Shown: positions 24,483 through 33,239, counted from the stretch's first letter. The stretch is DNA of 64,000 bases from CAVPTL01 sp963708725 (GCA_963708725.1 CAVPTL010000008.1:558001-622000), one strand, 5' to 3'. The notes: generated from the letters alone by a model not told the origin. Made by a program: numbers and translations.

Positions 24483-25148
24483 GTGGACGTTCGGTGGTAC
24501 GGACAATCGGCCTTCACCCTCGACGGGCGCGAGACGCGCGTGACCATCGACCCGTTCGGGGATCTTCGCGCGAGGCTGGGAGCGACCCACCAGTTCGGCT
24601 ACGACCCGGTGCCCGAGCACGAGGCACATCTGTTGCTGGTGACCCACGAACACCTCGACCACAATGCGGTCGAGGCTGTGACCGGTGATCCCGTCGTGAT
24701 CCGGTCAACCGCCGGGACGCACGAGAGTCCCGTCGGCGACGTGATCGGGATCAACTCCGAACACGACAACCAGGCGGGGACGAAACGCGGCCCCAACACG
24801 ATCTTCGTGTTCACCCTGGACGGCATCAGGATCGCCCACTTCGGAGATTTCGGGCAGGACGGCCTGCGTCCCGAACAGATGGCTGCGCTGGGATCGCCCG
24901 ACCTGATCTTTCTGCCGGTCGGCGACGGGCCGACAGTCGGGCCCGAGCAGGCCGAGGTCATCATCGGGCAGCTCGCCCCGCGATGGGTGGTGCCGATGCA
25001 CTACCGCACGGAGCGCATCAACTTCCTCGAGCCGGTCGATCCCTTCGCGGCGCGGTTCGAGAACGTGCGGTGGCTCGACTCACCGCAGTTCACGATCGAG
25101 CGGGACGGCGCCCCCGGCCCCGAAATCGTGATCCCCGCCGCTCCCTGA
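24483..25148 (+). CDS. metallo-beta-lactamase-fold hydrolase (UlaG/YtnP-like)
   Basis: 221 residues from GTG 24483. Metal ligands are seen in THEHLDHNAVE, with later His and Asp residues in the ISEHDN-like region (INSEHDN), AHFGDFG and VVPMHYRTE. This matches the compact L-ascorbate-6-phosphate-lactonase-like group of MBL proteins. The substrate is unknown. CATGAT at 24471-24476 may be its -10, six bases before the GTG. Confidence 0.8.
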   Translation: MDVRWYGQSAFTLDGRETRVTIDPFGDLRARLGATHQFGYDPVPEHEAHLLLVTHEHLDHNAVEAVTGDPVVIRSTAGTHESPVGDVIGINSEHDNQAGTKRGPNTIFVFTLDGIRIAHFGDFGQDGLRPEQMAALGSPDLIFLPVGDGPTVGPEQAEVIIGQLAPRWVVPMHYRTERINFLEPVDPFAARFENVRWLDSPQFTIERDGAPGPEIVIPAAP

Positions 25149-25150
25149 GC

Positions 25151-25573
25151 TCAGTGACCGCGCAGGCGCGTCGGCGTGACCCGGATCGGGACGCTGTAGT
25201 CGGAGGCGAAGCTCTCGGGCGTCCAGTCGTAGTCGGCGATCAGGCCGCGATACTTGGCGATGTACTCCGAGACCGCGTCCGCGCGCGGGTCGTCGCTGGT
25301 GGCGGCGTTGCCCGACACGACCACGATGTCATCTCCGGTGTCGTCGCTGTTGAAGTGCAGCGACACCTTCGGGTTGGCGGCGATGTTTCGCAGTTTGGGC
25401 GTGCCCGGCTGGCTGTAGATCAGAAACGACTCGTTGTCCCACAAAAACCACACCGGGATCGGCACCGGTGCACCAGCAGTGTTGATCGTCGTCAGCCAGA
25501 CGATCAGTTCCTGCTCGAGCCGCTCGCTGACCCGCTTTCCAAAGGCCGTCTTGGTGTCGAGATCGATCGCCAC
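25151..25573 (-). CDS. PPOX-class F420-dependent protein (Rv3369-like)
   Basis: 140 residues with the split-barrel flavin-reductase fold. WLTTINTAGAPVPIPVWFLWDNESFLIYS is the typical first hairpin pair, and PGTPKLRNIAANPKVSLHF is the cofactor phosphate-binding segment. In actinobacteria this group binds F420 rather than FMN; the adjacent F420 genes agree. The reaction is unknown. Convergent with the MBL gene, two bases apart. Confidence 0.8.
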   Translation of the reverse strand: MAIDLDTKTAFGKRVSERLEQELIVWLTTINTAGAPVPIPVWFLWDNESFLIYSQPGTPKLRNIAANPKVSLHFNSDDTGDDIVVVSGNAATSDDPRADAVSEYIAKYRGLIADYDWTPESFASDYSVPIRVTPTRLRGH

Positions 25574-25595
25574 GCGTGGATCGTAGCGAGCCGCC

Positions 25596-25601
25596 TAGAC
25601 T
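25596..25601 (+). promoter_or_regulatory. -10 hexamer (TAGACT), leaderless LLM gene
   Basis: TAGACT ends 7 bases before the GTG at 25609. It supports this GTG over the upstream ATG at 25576. Confidence 0.45.
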
Positions 25602-25608
25602 GCCTCAC

Positions 25609-26403
25609 GTGACGGCCTTTCCGATCCGTGTGGGTGTTCAGCTCGAGCCCCAGCATGTGACCTACCCGCAGATGCGCGACGCCTGGCTGCGGGTCGAGGC
25701 GATGGGCGCCGACGTTCTCTACAACTGGGATCATTTCTACCCGCTCGAGGGCGATCCCGACGGGCTTCACTTCGAATGCTGGACGGCGCTCGCGTCGATG
25801 GCCGAGGTCACCGACCAGATCCGATTCGGGGCGCTCGTGACCTGCAACTCCTACCGCAACCCGCAACTCCTCGCCGACATGGCGCGCACCGTCGATCACA
25901 TCTCGGGCGGCCGCCTGATCCTGGGCCTGGGCTCGGGCTGGTTCGAGCGCGACTACGACGAATACGGCTACGACTTCCTGACGACCGGCGGCCGATTGCG
26001 CGATCTCGATGCGGCCATCCCGCTGATGCTCGAGCGATTCTCGAAGCTCAACCCACCCCCGGTGCAGGAGCGGATTCCGATCCTGATCGGCGGCGGCGGT
26101 GAAAAGCTCACCCTCCGGATCGTGGCCGAGCGCGCCGACATCTGGAACTACTTCGGCGAGCCGGAGGAGCTCCGGCACAAATCGGCGGTGCTGGATGAGT
26201 GGTGCGACCGGGTGGGCCGTGATCCGAGCGAGATTGAGCGCTCGGTCACCGACTTGCAGACCGCCACGGAGGACGACCTGGACGCCTACCTCGCTCTCGG
26301 TGTCACCCAGATGATCTTGCCGATGACCGGCCCCGACTTCGACTACCCCGCGCTCGAGCGGCTGCTCGGGTGGCGCGATTCTCGACGGGCGTCGCGTGAC
26401 TGA
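25609..26403 (+). CDS. LLM-class F420-dependent oxidoreductase, copy 1
   Basis: 264 residues, luciferase-like TIM barrel: VGVQLEPQHVTYPQM, YNWDHFYPLEGDPDG, HFECWTALASMAEVT, RTVDHISGGRLILGLGSGWFERDYDEYGY and ILIGGGGEKLTLRIV. These match the actinobacterial group of about 260-300 residues that uses F420H2. The substrate is not known. It overlaps copy 2 by 8 bases; the two are clearly homologous along the whole length. Confidence 0.88.
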   Translation: MTAFPIRVGVQLEPQHVTYPQMRDAWLRVEAMGADVLYNWDHFYPLEGDPDGLHFECWTALASMAEVTDQIRFGALVTCNSYRNPQLLADMARTVDHISGGRLILGLGSGWFERDYDEYGYDFLTTGGRLRDLDAAIPLMLERFSKLNPPPVQERIPILIGGGGEKLTLRIVAERADIWNYFGEPEELRHKSAVLDEWCDRVGRDPSEIERSVTDLQTATEDDLDAYLALGVTQMILPMTGPDFDYPALERLLGWRDSRRASRD

Positions 26404-27181
26404 CTTTCCAATCCGCGTCGGAGTCCAGGTTCAGCCGCAGCAGGGCACCCTGGCGAACATCCGGGAGACGTGGCGGCGGATCGATGATTCCGGCGCTGAC
26501 ACGCTTTTTACCTGGGATCATTTCCATCCGCTGTACGGCGATCCCGACGGCGCCCACTTCGAGTGCTGGACGATGCTTGCCGGGATGGCCGAGGTGACCC
26601 ACCGGGTGCGCTTCGGCGCGCTCGTGAGCTGTAACTCCTACCGCAACCCCGAACTGCTTGCCGACATGGCGCGGACGGTGGACCACATGTCCGATGGCCG
26701 CCTCATCTTTGGGATCGGTTCCGGATGGTTCCAGCGCGATTACGACGAGTTTGGGTACGAGTTCGGCACCGCGCCCAGCCGTCTCCGCGACCTCGATGCC
26801 GCGTTGCCGCGGATCGAGCAGCGCTGGGCGAAGTCCAATCCGCTGCCCGTGCAGGATCCCATCCCGATCCTGATCGGGGGTGGGGGCGAGAAGGTCACAC
26901 TTCGGATCGTGGCCCAGTACGCCCAGATGTGGAACGGTTTCGGTGATCCGGATCGTGCCCGTCACAAGAACGCCGTGATCGACGCCCACTGTGCCAAGCT
27001 GGGGCGCGACCCCAGTCAGATCGAACGCTCGATCGCCGGGATCAAGGATGTCGACATCGACACGCTCGATGCCTATGTCGATGCCGGCATCACCCACTTC
27101 ATCTTCGCCACCGGCGGACCCGCCTGGGATCTCAGCCCGTTACAGAAGCTGGTTGACTGGCGCGATTCACGGTCGGCCTGA
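26396..27181 (+). CDS. LLM-class F420-dependent oxidoreductase, copy 2
   Basis: 261 residues, a tandem paralogue of the preceding gene (same TFEVT-like and GSGWF, ILIGGGGEK blocks; FTWDHFHPLYGDPDGAHFECW replaces the copy 1 sequence). Starts at GTG 26396 inside the end of copy 1, so translation is coupled. The N-terminal loop and C-terminal third diverge most, suggesting different substrates. The end overlaps the convergent EamA gene by 50 bases. Confidence 0.88.
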   Translation: MTDFPIRVGVQVQPQQGTLANIRETWRRIDDSGADTLFTWDHFHPLYGDPDGAHFECWTMLAGMAEVTHRVRFGALVSCNSYRNPELLADMARTVDHMSDGRLIFGIGSGWFQRDYDEFGYEFGTAPSRLRDLDAALPRIEQRWAKSNPLPVQDPIPILIGGGGEKVTLRIVAQYAQMWNGFGDPDRARHKNAVIDAHCAKLGRDPSQIERSIAGIKDVDIDTLDAYVDAGITHFIFATGGPAWDLSPLQKLVDWRDSRSA

Positions 27182-28127
27182 TCGGGATCTTCACAGGAAT
27201 CAGGTGCAGAGCGGCGATCGTGCCCCACAGCACCACCAGCCCCACGAACTGCCAGAAGTCAATCGTGGCGCCAAGGTAGAAGTAGTTCACGACCAGCGCG
27301 GTCGCGGGGAACGCCAGCTCCGCGAACGTCGCCACCGGTGCAGGGGTCGTTCTCAGTCCGCGGTAGTACAGGAGCAGTGCGATCAGACCTGGGAACAGCG
27401 CGAGCAGCAGCAGGCGCACCCAGTCGCCGTTGCTCTGACCGGTCGGGGTGAACTCGCTTCCGCCGCGCACCAGCACGAGGAACGCCAGGAACGGCAGAGC
27501 CAGTACGAACCGCATGCTCGTGACCATGTTGGAGTCGATCTGGCGCAGCGCCCGCCGGCCGAACGCGGTGGCCGAGCCCCAGAGCGCGGCCGCGATCAGC
27601 GCCAGAAGTGCGGCCTTGCCATCATTCGAGTACACATCGGTGGGAGACTGCCAGCCGAACGACAGCAGGTACGTTCCGATCGCGGCGGGAATGAACACCA
27701 GGAGAATCAGCGGCCTCGGCACCTCTTTGACCACGATCGCCGCAGCTCCGATCGCCCACAGCGGCTGGGTCTTTTGCAACAGCACCACCACGTTGGGGTT
27801 GCCGTATTCGAACGCGGTCGTGAAGGCCAGCGTGGCGAGTGCCGAGCCGCCCCAGGCGATCGCGATCAGCGACAGCCAGCCCATCCGGTCGAGCTGGGAC
27901 AGCTGCGATCGGTGGCGGATCACGAAGTAGGCGACACACGCCACCAGGATCACATGCTCGTACAGCACGATCGTCCACGGCGACCAGGTGTCGACCAGCG
28001 GTTGACGCAGCGCGCCATCGGTGCCCCACAGCGCGGCGCCCGCGGCAACCAGCGCGACTCCGGCGATCGGCGCATACCGAATTGCGAAGCGCGAGGTCAA
28101 CGAGGTCTTGGAGGTGTGTGCCGTCAT
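27132..28127 (-). CDS. EamA/DMT-family transporter
   Basis: 331 residues from ATG 28127 with ten hydrophobic helices in two EamA repeats (WGTDGALRQPLVD in the first, ALWGSATAFGRRALRQI opening the second). Members export metabolites or amino acids; nothing specific can be said here. TATCAT at 28149-28144 on the minus strand may be its -10, overlapping the divergent cofD promoter. Confidence 0.85.
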   Translation of the reverse strand: MTAHTSKTSLTSRFAIRYAPIAGVALVAAGAALWGTDGALRQPLVDTWSPWTIVLYEHVILVACVAYFVIRHRSQLSQLDRMGWLSLIAIAWGGSALATLAFTTAFEYGNPNVVVLLQKTQPLWAIGAAAIVVKEVPRPLILLVFIPAAIGTYLLSFGWQSPTDVYSNDGKAALLALIAAALWGSATAFGRRALRQIDSNMVTSMRFVLALPFLAFLVLVRGGSEFTPTGQSNGDWVRLLLLALFPGLIALLLYYRGLRTTPAPVATFAELAFPATALVVNYFYLGATIDFWQFVGLVVLWGTIAALHLIPVKIPIRPTVNRASQPASVTG

Positions 28128-28142
28128 AGAGCGTTCGGGCGG

Positions 28143-28149
28143 CATGATA
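28143..28149. promoter_or_regulatory. overlapping divergent -10 elements (cofD / EamA)
   Basis: CATGAT (28143-28148) on the plus strand lies 8 bases before the cofD ATG at 28157. TATCAT (28149-28144) on the minus strand lies 16 bases before the EamA ATG. The two hexamers share five bases, so only one polymerase could bind at a time. Confidence 0.35.
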
Positions 28150-28156
28150 CGCATCC

Positions 28157-29101
28157 ATGTCCACTCGGCCAATCACAGTTCTCTCGGGCGGCGTCGGCGC
28201 CGCCCGGTTCCTCCAGGGTGTGATCGATGTGGTGCCGGCAACCGACGTCACCGCGATCGGGAACGTCGGCGACGATCTCGAGATCTACGGGCTGCACGTC
28301 TCGCCGGATCTCGACACCGTGCTCTACACGCTCACCGGCTGGATCGACGAGCAAAAGGGCTGGGGCGTGCGAGGCGACAGCTCCCGCGCGCTCGATCGCG
28401 CCCGGGATCTCGGCGCGCCCGCATGGTTTTGGCTGGGCGATCTCGACATCGGTCTGCACCTGGCGCGCACCGAGCGGTTGCGCCTGGGTGAGCCGCTGAG
28501 CGCGATCACCGCGGTTCTGTGCGAGGCCCTCGGCCTGGGCGTCCAACTCCTGCCGAGCACCGATGATCGGCTGCGCACGATGGTGATGACACCGGCGGGG
28601 GAGCTCGACTTCCAGACGTACTACGTCGGCCGCCAGCACCGAGACACGGTCACCGGTCTGCGCTATGACGGCGCCGATGCCGCGCGCCCCGCAGCGGGAG
28701 TGATCGATGCTCTCGGCGGTGCGCGAGCGATCGTGATCGCTCCGTCCAATCCCCTGATCTCGATCGAGCCGATCCTCGCCGTCCCCGGCGTGCGTGAGGC
28801 ACTTGGCGCCCGCACAGCGCCGTGCGTCGCGGTCAGCCCGATCGTCGCAGGGGCGGCCCTGCGCGGCCCTGCCGCCGACATGCTGCGCTCGCTCGGGCAC
28901 GAGGTCTCGCCAGTCGGCGTCGCCCGCCACTACGGCGAGCTGATCGACGCGATCGTGATCGATACCAGCGATGCAGATCTGGCACCGGCGATCGAGGCCC
29001 TGGGCGTTCGGGCAATCGTGACCGACACGGTCATGCGCGATCCCCAGGTGCGCGCGGCGCTCGCCCGATCGGCGCTTGCCGCCGCCGGAATCGAGGCCTA
29101 G
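28157..29101 (+). CDS. cofD: 2-phospho-L-lactate transferase (F420 biosynthesis)
   Basis: 314 residues. It joins the LPPG/EPPG side chain to Fo. The N-terminal ITVLSGGVGAARFLQGV, GNVGDDLEIYGLHVSPDLDTVLYTL and WFWLGDLDIGLHL, and later the IAPSNPLISIEPIL and VSPIVAGAALRGPA segments, are the family hallmarks. Fused stop/start (TAGTG) with cofE. The cytoplasmic enzyme acts on Fo from FbiC or CofG/H, which are not in the window. Confidence 0.95.
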   Translation: MSTRPITVLSGGVGAARFLQGVIDVVPATDVTAIGNVGDDLEIYGLHVSPDLDTVLYTLTGWIDEQKGWGVRGDSSRALDRARDLGAPAWFWLGDLDIGLHLARTERLRLGEPLSAITAVLCEALGLGVQLLPSTDDRLRTMVMTPAGELDFQTYYVGRQHRDTVTGLRYDGADAARPAAGVIDALGGARAIVIAPSNPLISIEPILAVPGVREALGARTAPCVAVSPIVAGAALRGPAADMLRSLGHEVSPVGVARHYGELIDAIVIDTSDADLAPAIEALGVRAIVTDTVMRDPQVRAALARSALAAAGIEA

Positions 29102-29832
29102 TGGCGCTTGGAATCATGCCGCTTCGGCTCGAGGGCGAGATCGCCGCCGGCGCCGACCTGGCCGCGTTGATCCTGGCCGCGGCACCGCCGCTCGAGGCCG
29201 GTGACGTGATCGTGATCGCACACAAGGCTGTGGCGAAGTCCGAAGGGCGGGTGGTGGATCTGACCACAGTGACCCCCTCGCCCCGGGCGATCGAGCTGGC
29301 CGGCGATGACGGTGATCCCCGCCAGGTGGAGCTTGTCTTGCGTGAGAGCAGACGGATCGTGCGGCGCCGCGGATCGCTCTTGATCGTCGAGACCCATCAT
29401 GGATTTATCTGCGCGAGTGCCGGAATCGACCGCTCGAACGCGCCGGGGGCCGACACTGCGGTGCTGCTGCCGGTCGACCCCGACGCGTCCGCCAGGGCGC
29501 TGCGGCTGGCGCTGCGCGAGCAGCTCGACGGCGACCTGGCGGTGATCGTGGCCGACACCATGGGGCGCCCGCTGCGAAACGGAATCGTGGGCACTGCGAT
29601 CGGCTCGAGTGGCATCGTGCCGCTGCTCGGCCTGCAGGGAAACATCGACCCGAATGGCTACGAGCTTCGCACCACACAGGTTGCGATTGCCGACGAGCTG
29701 GCTGCCGCCGCCGACCTGGTGATGGGAAAGCTCGAGCGGGCGCCCGCCGCGCTCATCCGCGGCTATGCGGCTGAGGGTGACGGCTCAGCGCGCGAGCTGA
29801 TCCGAGAATCGGAGCGCGACCTCTTCATCTAG
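29101..29832 (+). CDS. cofE: coenzyme F420:L-glutamate ligase
   Basis: 243 residues from the GTG that shares a base with the cofD stop. VIVIAHKAVAKSEGRVVDL, FICASAGIDRSNAPGAD, LPVDPDASARALR, VIVADTMGRPLRNGIVGTAIGSSGI are the CofE/FbiB N-domain motifs. It lacks the C-terminal nitroreductase-like domain of mycobacterial FbiB and so is the short CofE form. It adds the gamma-glutamate tail. The 3' end overlaps convergent cofC by 48 bases. Confidence 0.95.
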   Translation: MALGIMPLRLEGEIAAGADLAALILAAAPPLEAGDVIVIAHKAVAKSEGRVVDLTTVTPSPRAIELAGDDGDPRQVELVLRESRRIVRRRGSLLIVETHHGFICASAGIDRSNAPGADTAVLLPVDPDASARALRLALREQLDGDLAVIVADTMGRPLRNGIVGTAIGSSGIVPLLGLQGNIDPNGYELRTTQVAIADELAAAADLVMGKLERAPAALIRGYAAEGDGSARELIRESERDLFI

Positions 29833-30408
29833 GAGACCCGCGCGGCGGGCATCGGCGGGCGTGTCGACATCCAGCGCCAGCCCGGGCAAGTCGACCAGCA
29901 CCGCGTCGAGTCCCGCGGCAGCGGCGCGGCGCAGATGCAGCTGAGCGCTTTGGGGCGCCCCGAAGTTGGGCTGAAGGACGGTGGCGGGCGCGACCCATAG
30001 GGCGTTGGTGCCGTTGTCGTGAGCCCGGGCAGCCACCACGCCGCGGGGCGGTGCGGCGTCGCGCAGGGCGCGCAGCTCGGCGGCGGTCACGAGCGGTAGG
30101 TCACCGGCGAGATACAGCACCGCATCAGGCGGCGGCTCCACCGCGGCCAGTGCATGCAGGAGGCCCTCGTTCCACGGCAGGTCGCCGTCGTCCAAAAAGT
30201 CGATTCCCAACTCGGAGGCGAGCGCCGGCGCGCCGGGATCGGAGCTGACGAGCGCCACCTGTCCGATCTCTGCCTCGCGCGCCGCTGCGGCCACCCGCGA
30301 GAGCATGACGCGCATCAGCGCCCGGCGAGCGTCGCCGTCGAGCTCCGGCGCGAGCCTGCTCTTGGCCGCATCGAGATGCTTCATGCCGATCAGAACCGCG
30401 GTGGTCAT
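29785..30408 (-). CDS. cofC: phospholactate/phosphoenolpyruvate guanylyltransferase (F420 biosynthesis)
   Basis: 207 residues from ATG 30408. A nucleotidyltransferase fold with MKHLDAAKSRLAPELDGDARRALMRVMLSRV, the AGDLPLVTAAEL metal motif, and DVDTPADARRA at the C-terminus, as in CofC/FbiD. It makes the guanylated precursor used by CofD. It faces fgd divergently and cofE convergently, which closes the local F420 pathway set. Confidence 0.9.
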   Translation of the reverse strand: MTTAVLIGMKHLDAAKSRLAPELDGDARRALMRVMLSRVAAAAREAEIGQVALVSSDPGAPALASELGIDFLDDGDLPWNEGLLHALAAVEPPPDAVLYLAGDLPLVTAAELRALRDAAPPRGVVAARAHDNGTNALWVAPATVLQPNFGAPQSAQLHLRRAAAAGLDAVLVDLPGLALDVDTPADARRAGLLDEEVALRFSDQLAR

Positions 30409-30433
30409 GGTCGGCATGGTAGAGGTCGGCGGC

Positions 30434-30439
30434 TACAGT
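30434..30439 (+). promoter_or_regulatory. -10 hexamer (TACAGT), leaderless fgd-like gene
   Basis: TACAGT is followed by 7 bases and then the GTG at 30447. No Shine-Dalgarno is visible. Confidence 0.45.
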
Positions 30440-30446
30440 TTTTGGC

Positions 30447-31448
30447 GTGATCACCCTCGGTTACAAGGCCTCTGCCGAGCAGTTTGCTCCGGTCGAGCTG
30501 CTGCGGTTTGCACTCGCCGCCGAGCGCAACGGGTTTGACTCGGTCGCGATCTCGGATCATTTTCAGCCGTTTCGGCACACCGGCGGTCACGCCCCGGCGG
30601 CCCTGCCGTGGTTGGGTGCGCTCGCTGTTCAGAGCGAGCGGATCAGGATCGGCACCAGCGTCTCGACCCCGACGATGCGATTTCATCCCTCGATGGTTGC
30701 GCAGGCGTTCGCCACGCTTGGATGTTTCGCGCCGGGGCGGATGTTTCTGGGGGTTGGCACCGGCGAGTCGATGAACGAGGTGCCGCCGCTGGGGATCGAA
30801 TGGCCGGGATTCAGCGAACGGCTGGGTCGCCTGAAGGAGGCGATCGAGCTGATTCGGCTGCTCTGGACCGAGGACCGCGTGAGCTTTGAGGGCGAGTACT
30901 ACACGACCCGGCGGGCCACGGTGTATGACCGCCCCGAGACGCCGCTTCCGATCCTGATCGCCGCTGCCGGTCCTCGCGCGGCGCGGTTCGTGGGGCGAAC
31001 CGGCGACGGTTTCATCACCACCAGTGGCAAGCCACCCGAGCTCTACTCCGAGACGTTGCTGCCGGCCGTGGCCGAGGGAGCGATCAAGGCCGGTCGCGAT
31101 CCTGAGTCGCTGGAGAAGCTGCTCGAGGTCAAGGTCTCGTACGATCCCGATCACGCCCGGGCGGTTGCCGAATGCGCGTTCTGGGCACCGCTGGCCTTGC
31201 CGGCCGAGGCCAAGCAAGGTGTGCATGACCCGCTCGAGCTCGAGCGGCTGGCAGATAGTCCCGACGTTCACGCCGAGAGCCGCTTCATCGTGTCGGGCGA
31301 TCCGCAGGAGCAGGTCGAACGCATCGGTGCCTACGTCGATCTCGGCTTTCGCCACCTCATCTTCCACAGCCCAGCGCCTGATCAGGAGCGGTTTCTCGAG
31401 ATGTTCGGCAGCCAGGTGCTGCCGCTCCTGCGCGCCCGCTACAGCTGA
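30447..31448 (+). CDS. fgd: F420-dependent glucose-6-phosphate dehydrogenase-like enzyme
   Basis: 333 residues, LLM-class TIM barrel of the FGD subgroup. GYKASAEQFAPVELLRFAL, SDHFQPFRHTGGHAP, GTSVSTPTMRFHPSMVAQAFATLG and FLGVGTGESMNEVP closely follow the Fgd pattern, including the Asp-His pair near residue 40 that serves F420 binding and catalysis. It would reduce F420 to supply the neighbouring F420H2-using enzymes. Sugar-phosphate specificity is inferred from the family; a related F420-dependent dehydrogenase is possible. Confidence 0.83.
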   Translation: MITLGYKASAEQFAPVELLRFALAAERNGFDSVAISDHFQPFRHTGGHAPAALPWLGALAVQSERIRIGTSVSTPTMRFHPSMVAQAFATLGCFAPGRMFLGVGTGESMNEVPPLGIEWPGFSERLGRLKEAIELIRLLWTEDRVSFEGEYYTTRRATVYDRPETPLPILIAAAGPRAARFVGRTGDGFITTSGKPPELYSETLLPAVAEGAIKAGRDPESLEKLLEVKVSYDPDHARAVAECAFWAPLALPAEAKQGVHDPLELERLADSPDVHAESRFIVSGDPQEQVERIGAYVDLGFRHLIFHSPAPDQERFLEMFGSQVLPLLRARYS

Positions 31449-31846
31449 CCGCGGGCGGCGGGTCCCAGCACTCGCTGGGGTGCCAGATACCACTTCACGC
31501 GCTGCTCGCCCGGCTCGAGGTCGCGAAACCGCTCGCCCGTGTACTTGATCGCGATCTCGTGCGAGTGGGCGTCGCCGGCCTCGGGGTCGCGGTGCTCGGC
31601 CACACACCGGATCTCAGCGTAGTACTCGTCATCCTCATCGGAGGTGATCTCGACCGTGCAGCGCGGCTCGCGCTGGAGGTTTCGATCCTTCACCCTGCCG
31701 ATCGCCGTGTTGAACACCACCAACCCGTCCTCGACGTCGATCCAAAGCGGCGTCACCTGCACCGATCCGTCGCGGTTGATTGTCGCCAGATGAGCCAGCA
31801 ACGGCGCCTCGAGCAGCGCGATCGCACCGGCGGGCAACTCGATCAT
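31439..31846 (-). CDS. PPOX-class F420-dependent protein (pyridoxamine oxidase fold)
   Basis: 135 residues: LLAHLATINRDGSVQVTPLWIDVEDGLVVFNTAIGRVKDRNLQREPRCTVEI is the standard split-barrel start of the actinobacterial F420-binding PPOX group. An acidic segment (SDEDDEYYAEI) is an individual feature. Last gene of a six-gene minus-strand operon; coupled to the upstream LLM gene by ATGA. The reaction is unknown. Confidence 0.83.
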   Translation of the reverse strand: MIELPAGAIALLEAPLLAHLATINRDGSVQVTPLWIDVEDGLVVFNTAIGRVKDRNLQREPRCTVEITSDEDDEYYAEIRCVAEHRDPEAGDAHSHEIAIKYTGERFRDLEPGEQRVKWYLAPQRVLGPAARGQL

Positions 31847-32796
31847 GCGGCCACAACCTCGGGCACCAGCTCGTTTCCGATCAGCTCGACCATCTCGATG
31901 TCAGTGTGGCACAGATGCTGGAGCATCACCCGCTCGACCCCGACCTCGGCGAGGGCATGGAGCTTCTCCACCACCTCCGGCACGGTGCCGCCGATCCAGT
32001 CGTCGCGGTTTTCGCGCAAAAGGGCGGCGCCGCTGTCGCCCAGGCCCAGGGCGGCCAGGTCGTCCAGCCGGCGGCTGAGTTCATGGACGTCGGCGCCGAC
32101 CACCGCGGTCGTCATCACCGACATTGCCAGCGTGGCCGGGTCGCGGCCGGCGGCCTCGCAGGCCCGGTCAAGGCGTTCGCGCAGGGCGCGGCACTCCTCG
32201 ACGTCGCCGGTGACGGCGTTGTATTCCTGGGCAAACCGCACGGCAATGGCCACACTTCGGGGCTTGCCGGCGCCGCCGACGATCACCGGCGGATGGGGGC
32301 TCTGGAGTGGCCGCGGCAACGAAGGGCACCGATCCAGGGTGTAGTGGTCGCCAGCGAACGAGAACTCGTCCTCAGTCCACTGACGGGTGATGATCTCGAG
32401 CTGCTCTTCGAGCATCTGCATCCGGGCCTTCAGCGGCGGAAACGGAAACCCGAAGGCCTCGTGCTCCAGCTCGTACCAGCCCGCTCCAAGCCCGAGCTCC
32501 ACCCGCCCGCCGGAGATGTGGTCGACCGTTGTTGCACTTTTGCCGAGTACGGACGGGTGCCGGAACGTCGCGGGTGACACCATCGTTCCCAGCCTGATTC
32601 GCGAGGTGTGCGCGGCGATCCCCGCCAGAGTGGTCCACGCGTCCAGCGACCCACGCCCGACCCGGCCGTCACCGGACAGGTAGTGATCCGAGCGAAACAG
32701 CCCGTCGAGGCCGGTGCGCTCGGTGGCCTCGGCCAGCGCCAGCCATTGATCCCAGGTGACATCCTCCTGGCCCTCCACCATCAGGCACAGTCGCAT
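31843..32796 (-). CDS. LLM-class F420-dependent oxidoreductase
   Basis: 317 residues: MRLCLMVEGQEDVTWDQWLALAEATE, FRSDHYLSGDGRVG, DAWTTLAGIAAHTSRIRLGTMVSPATFRHPSVLGK, VDHISGGRVELGLGAGWYELEHEAFG. It is a different subgroup from the tandem pair at 25.6-27.2 kb (longer, with a distinct insertion). Substrate unknown. Follows the receiver gene by 8 bases and overlaps the PPOX gene. Confidence 0.87.
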   Translation of the reverse strand: MRLCLMVEGQEDVTWDQWLALAEATERTGLDGLFRSDHYLSGDGRVGRGSLDAWTTLAGIAAHTSRIRLGTMVSPATFRHPSVLGKSATTVDHISGGRVELGLGAGWYELEHEAFGFPFPPLKARMQMLEEQLEIITRQWTEDEFSFAGDHYTLDRCPSLPRPLQSPHPPVIVGGAGKPRSVAIAVRFAQEYNAVTGDVEECRALRERLDRACEAAGRDPATLAMSVMTTAVVGADVHELSRRLDDLAALGLGDSGAALLRENRDDWIGGTVPEVVEKLHALAEVGVERVMLQHLCHTDIEMVELIGNELVPEVVAA

Positions 32797-32804
32797 TGCT
32801 GGGG

Positions 32805-33233
32805 TCAGGCCCCCAGGTGCGCGGATCGGATAGCGTCGATCAGCTCGTCGAGGCCCACGCCTTTCTTAAGGCAGTTGGACGCCCCGGCGGCGAGCGCGGC
32901 CTCGATCATCTGAGGCTCGTCGTAGGCCGACAACACCACCACCGGCATCGCCCACTCCGCGTGCGCAATGTTCTCGGTGGCCTCGATCCCGTCCACGTTG
33001 GGCATGCGCATGTCCATGACCACGACGTTGGGGCGCTTTGTTTCGGCCAGCGTCATCGCTTCAGCACCATCGCCGGCCTCACCCACGACATGCATTCCGG
33101 CCTCCTCGAGTGCATCACGCAGAACACCCCGGAGCAGGGCGTTGTCTTCGGCAATGACGATCGTAATATCGTTATCCACGGGGCTGCGAGGTTCTGGATC
33201 CCCGCGAACCATACCGGGGTTCTGCGCGGTCAT
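32805..33233 (-). CDS. single-domain response regulator (receiver only)
   Basis: 142 residues; the CheY-like receiver spans about residues 22-140 with no output domain. The acidic pair is in VIAEDNALLRG, the phospho-acceptor Asp in VVMDMRMPNVDGIE, the Ser/Thr position in VVLSAYDE, and the conserved Lys in NCLKKGVG. It lies six bases after the PfkB gene. A possible phosphodonor or acceptor is the orphan DHp protein encoded upstream in the same operon. Confidence 0.88.
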   Translation of the reverse strand: MTAQNPGMVRGDPEPRSPVDNDITIVIAEDNALLRGVLRDALEEAGMHVVGEAGDGAEAMTLAETKRPNVVVMDMRMPNVDGIEATENIAHAEWAMPVVVLSAYDEPQMIEAALAAGASNCLKKGVGLDELIDAIRSAHLGA

Positions 33234-33239
33234 GTGACC

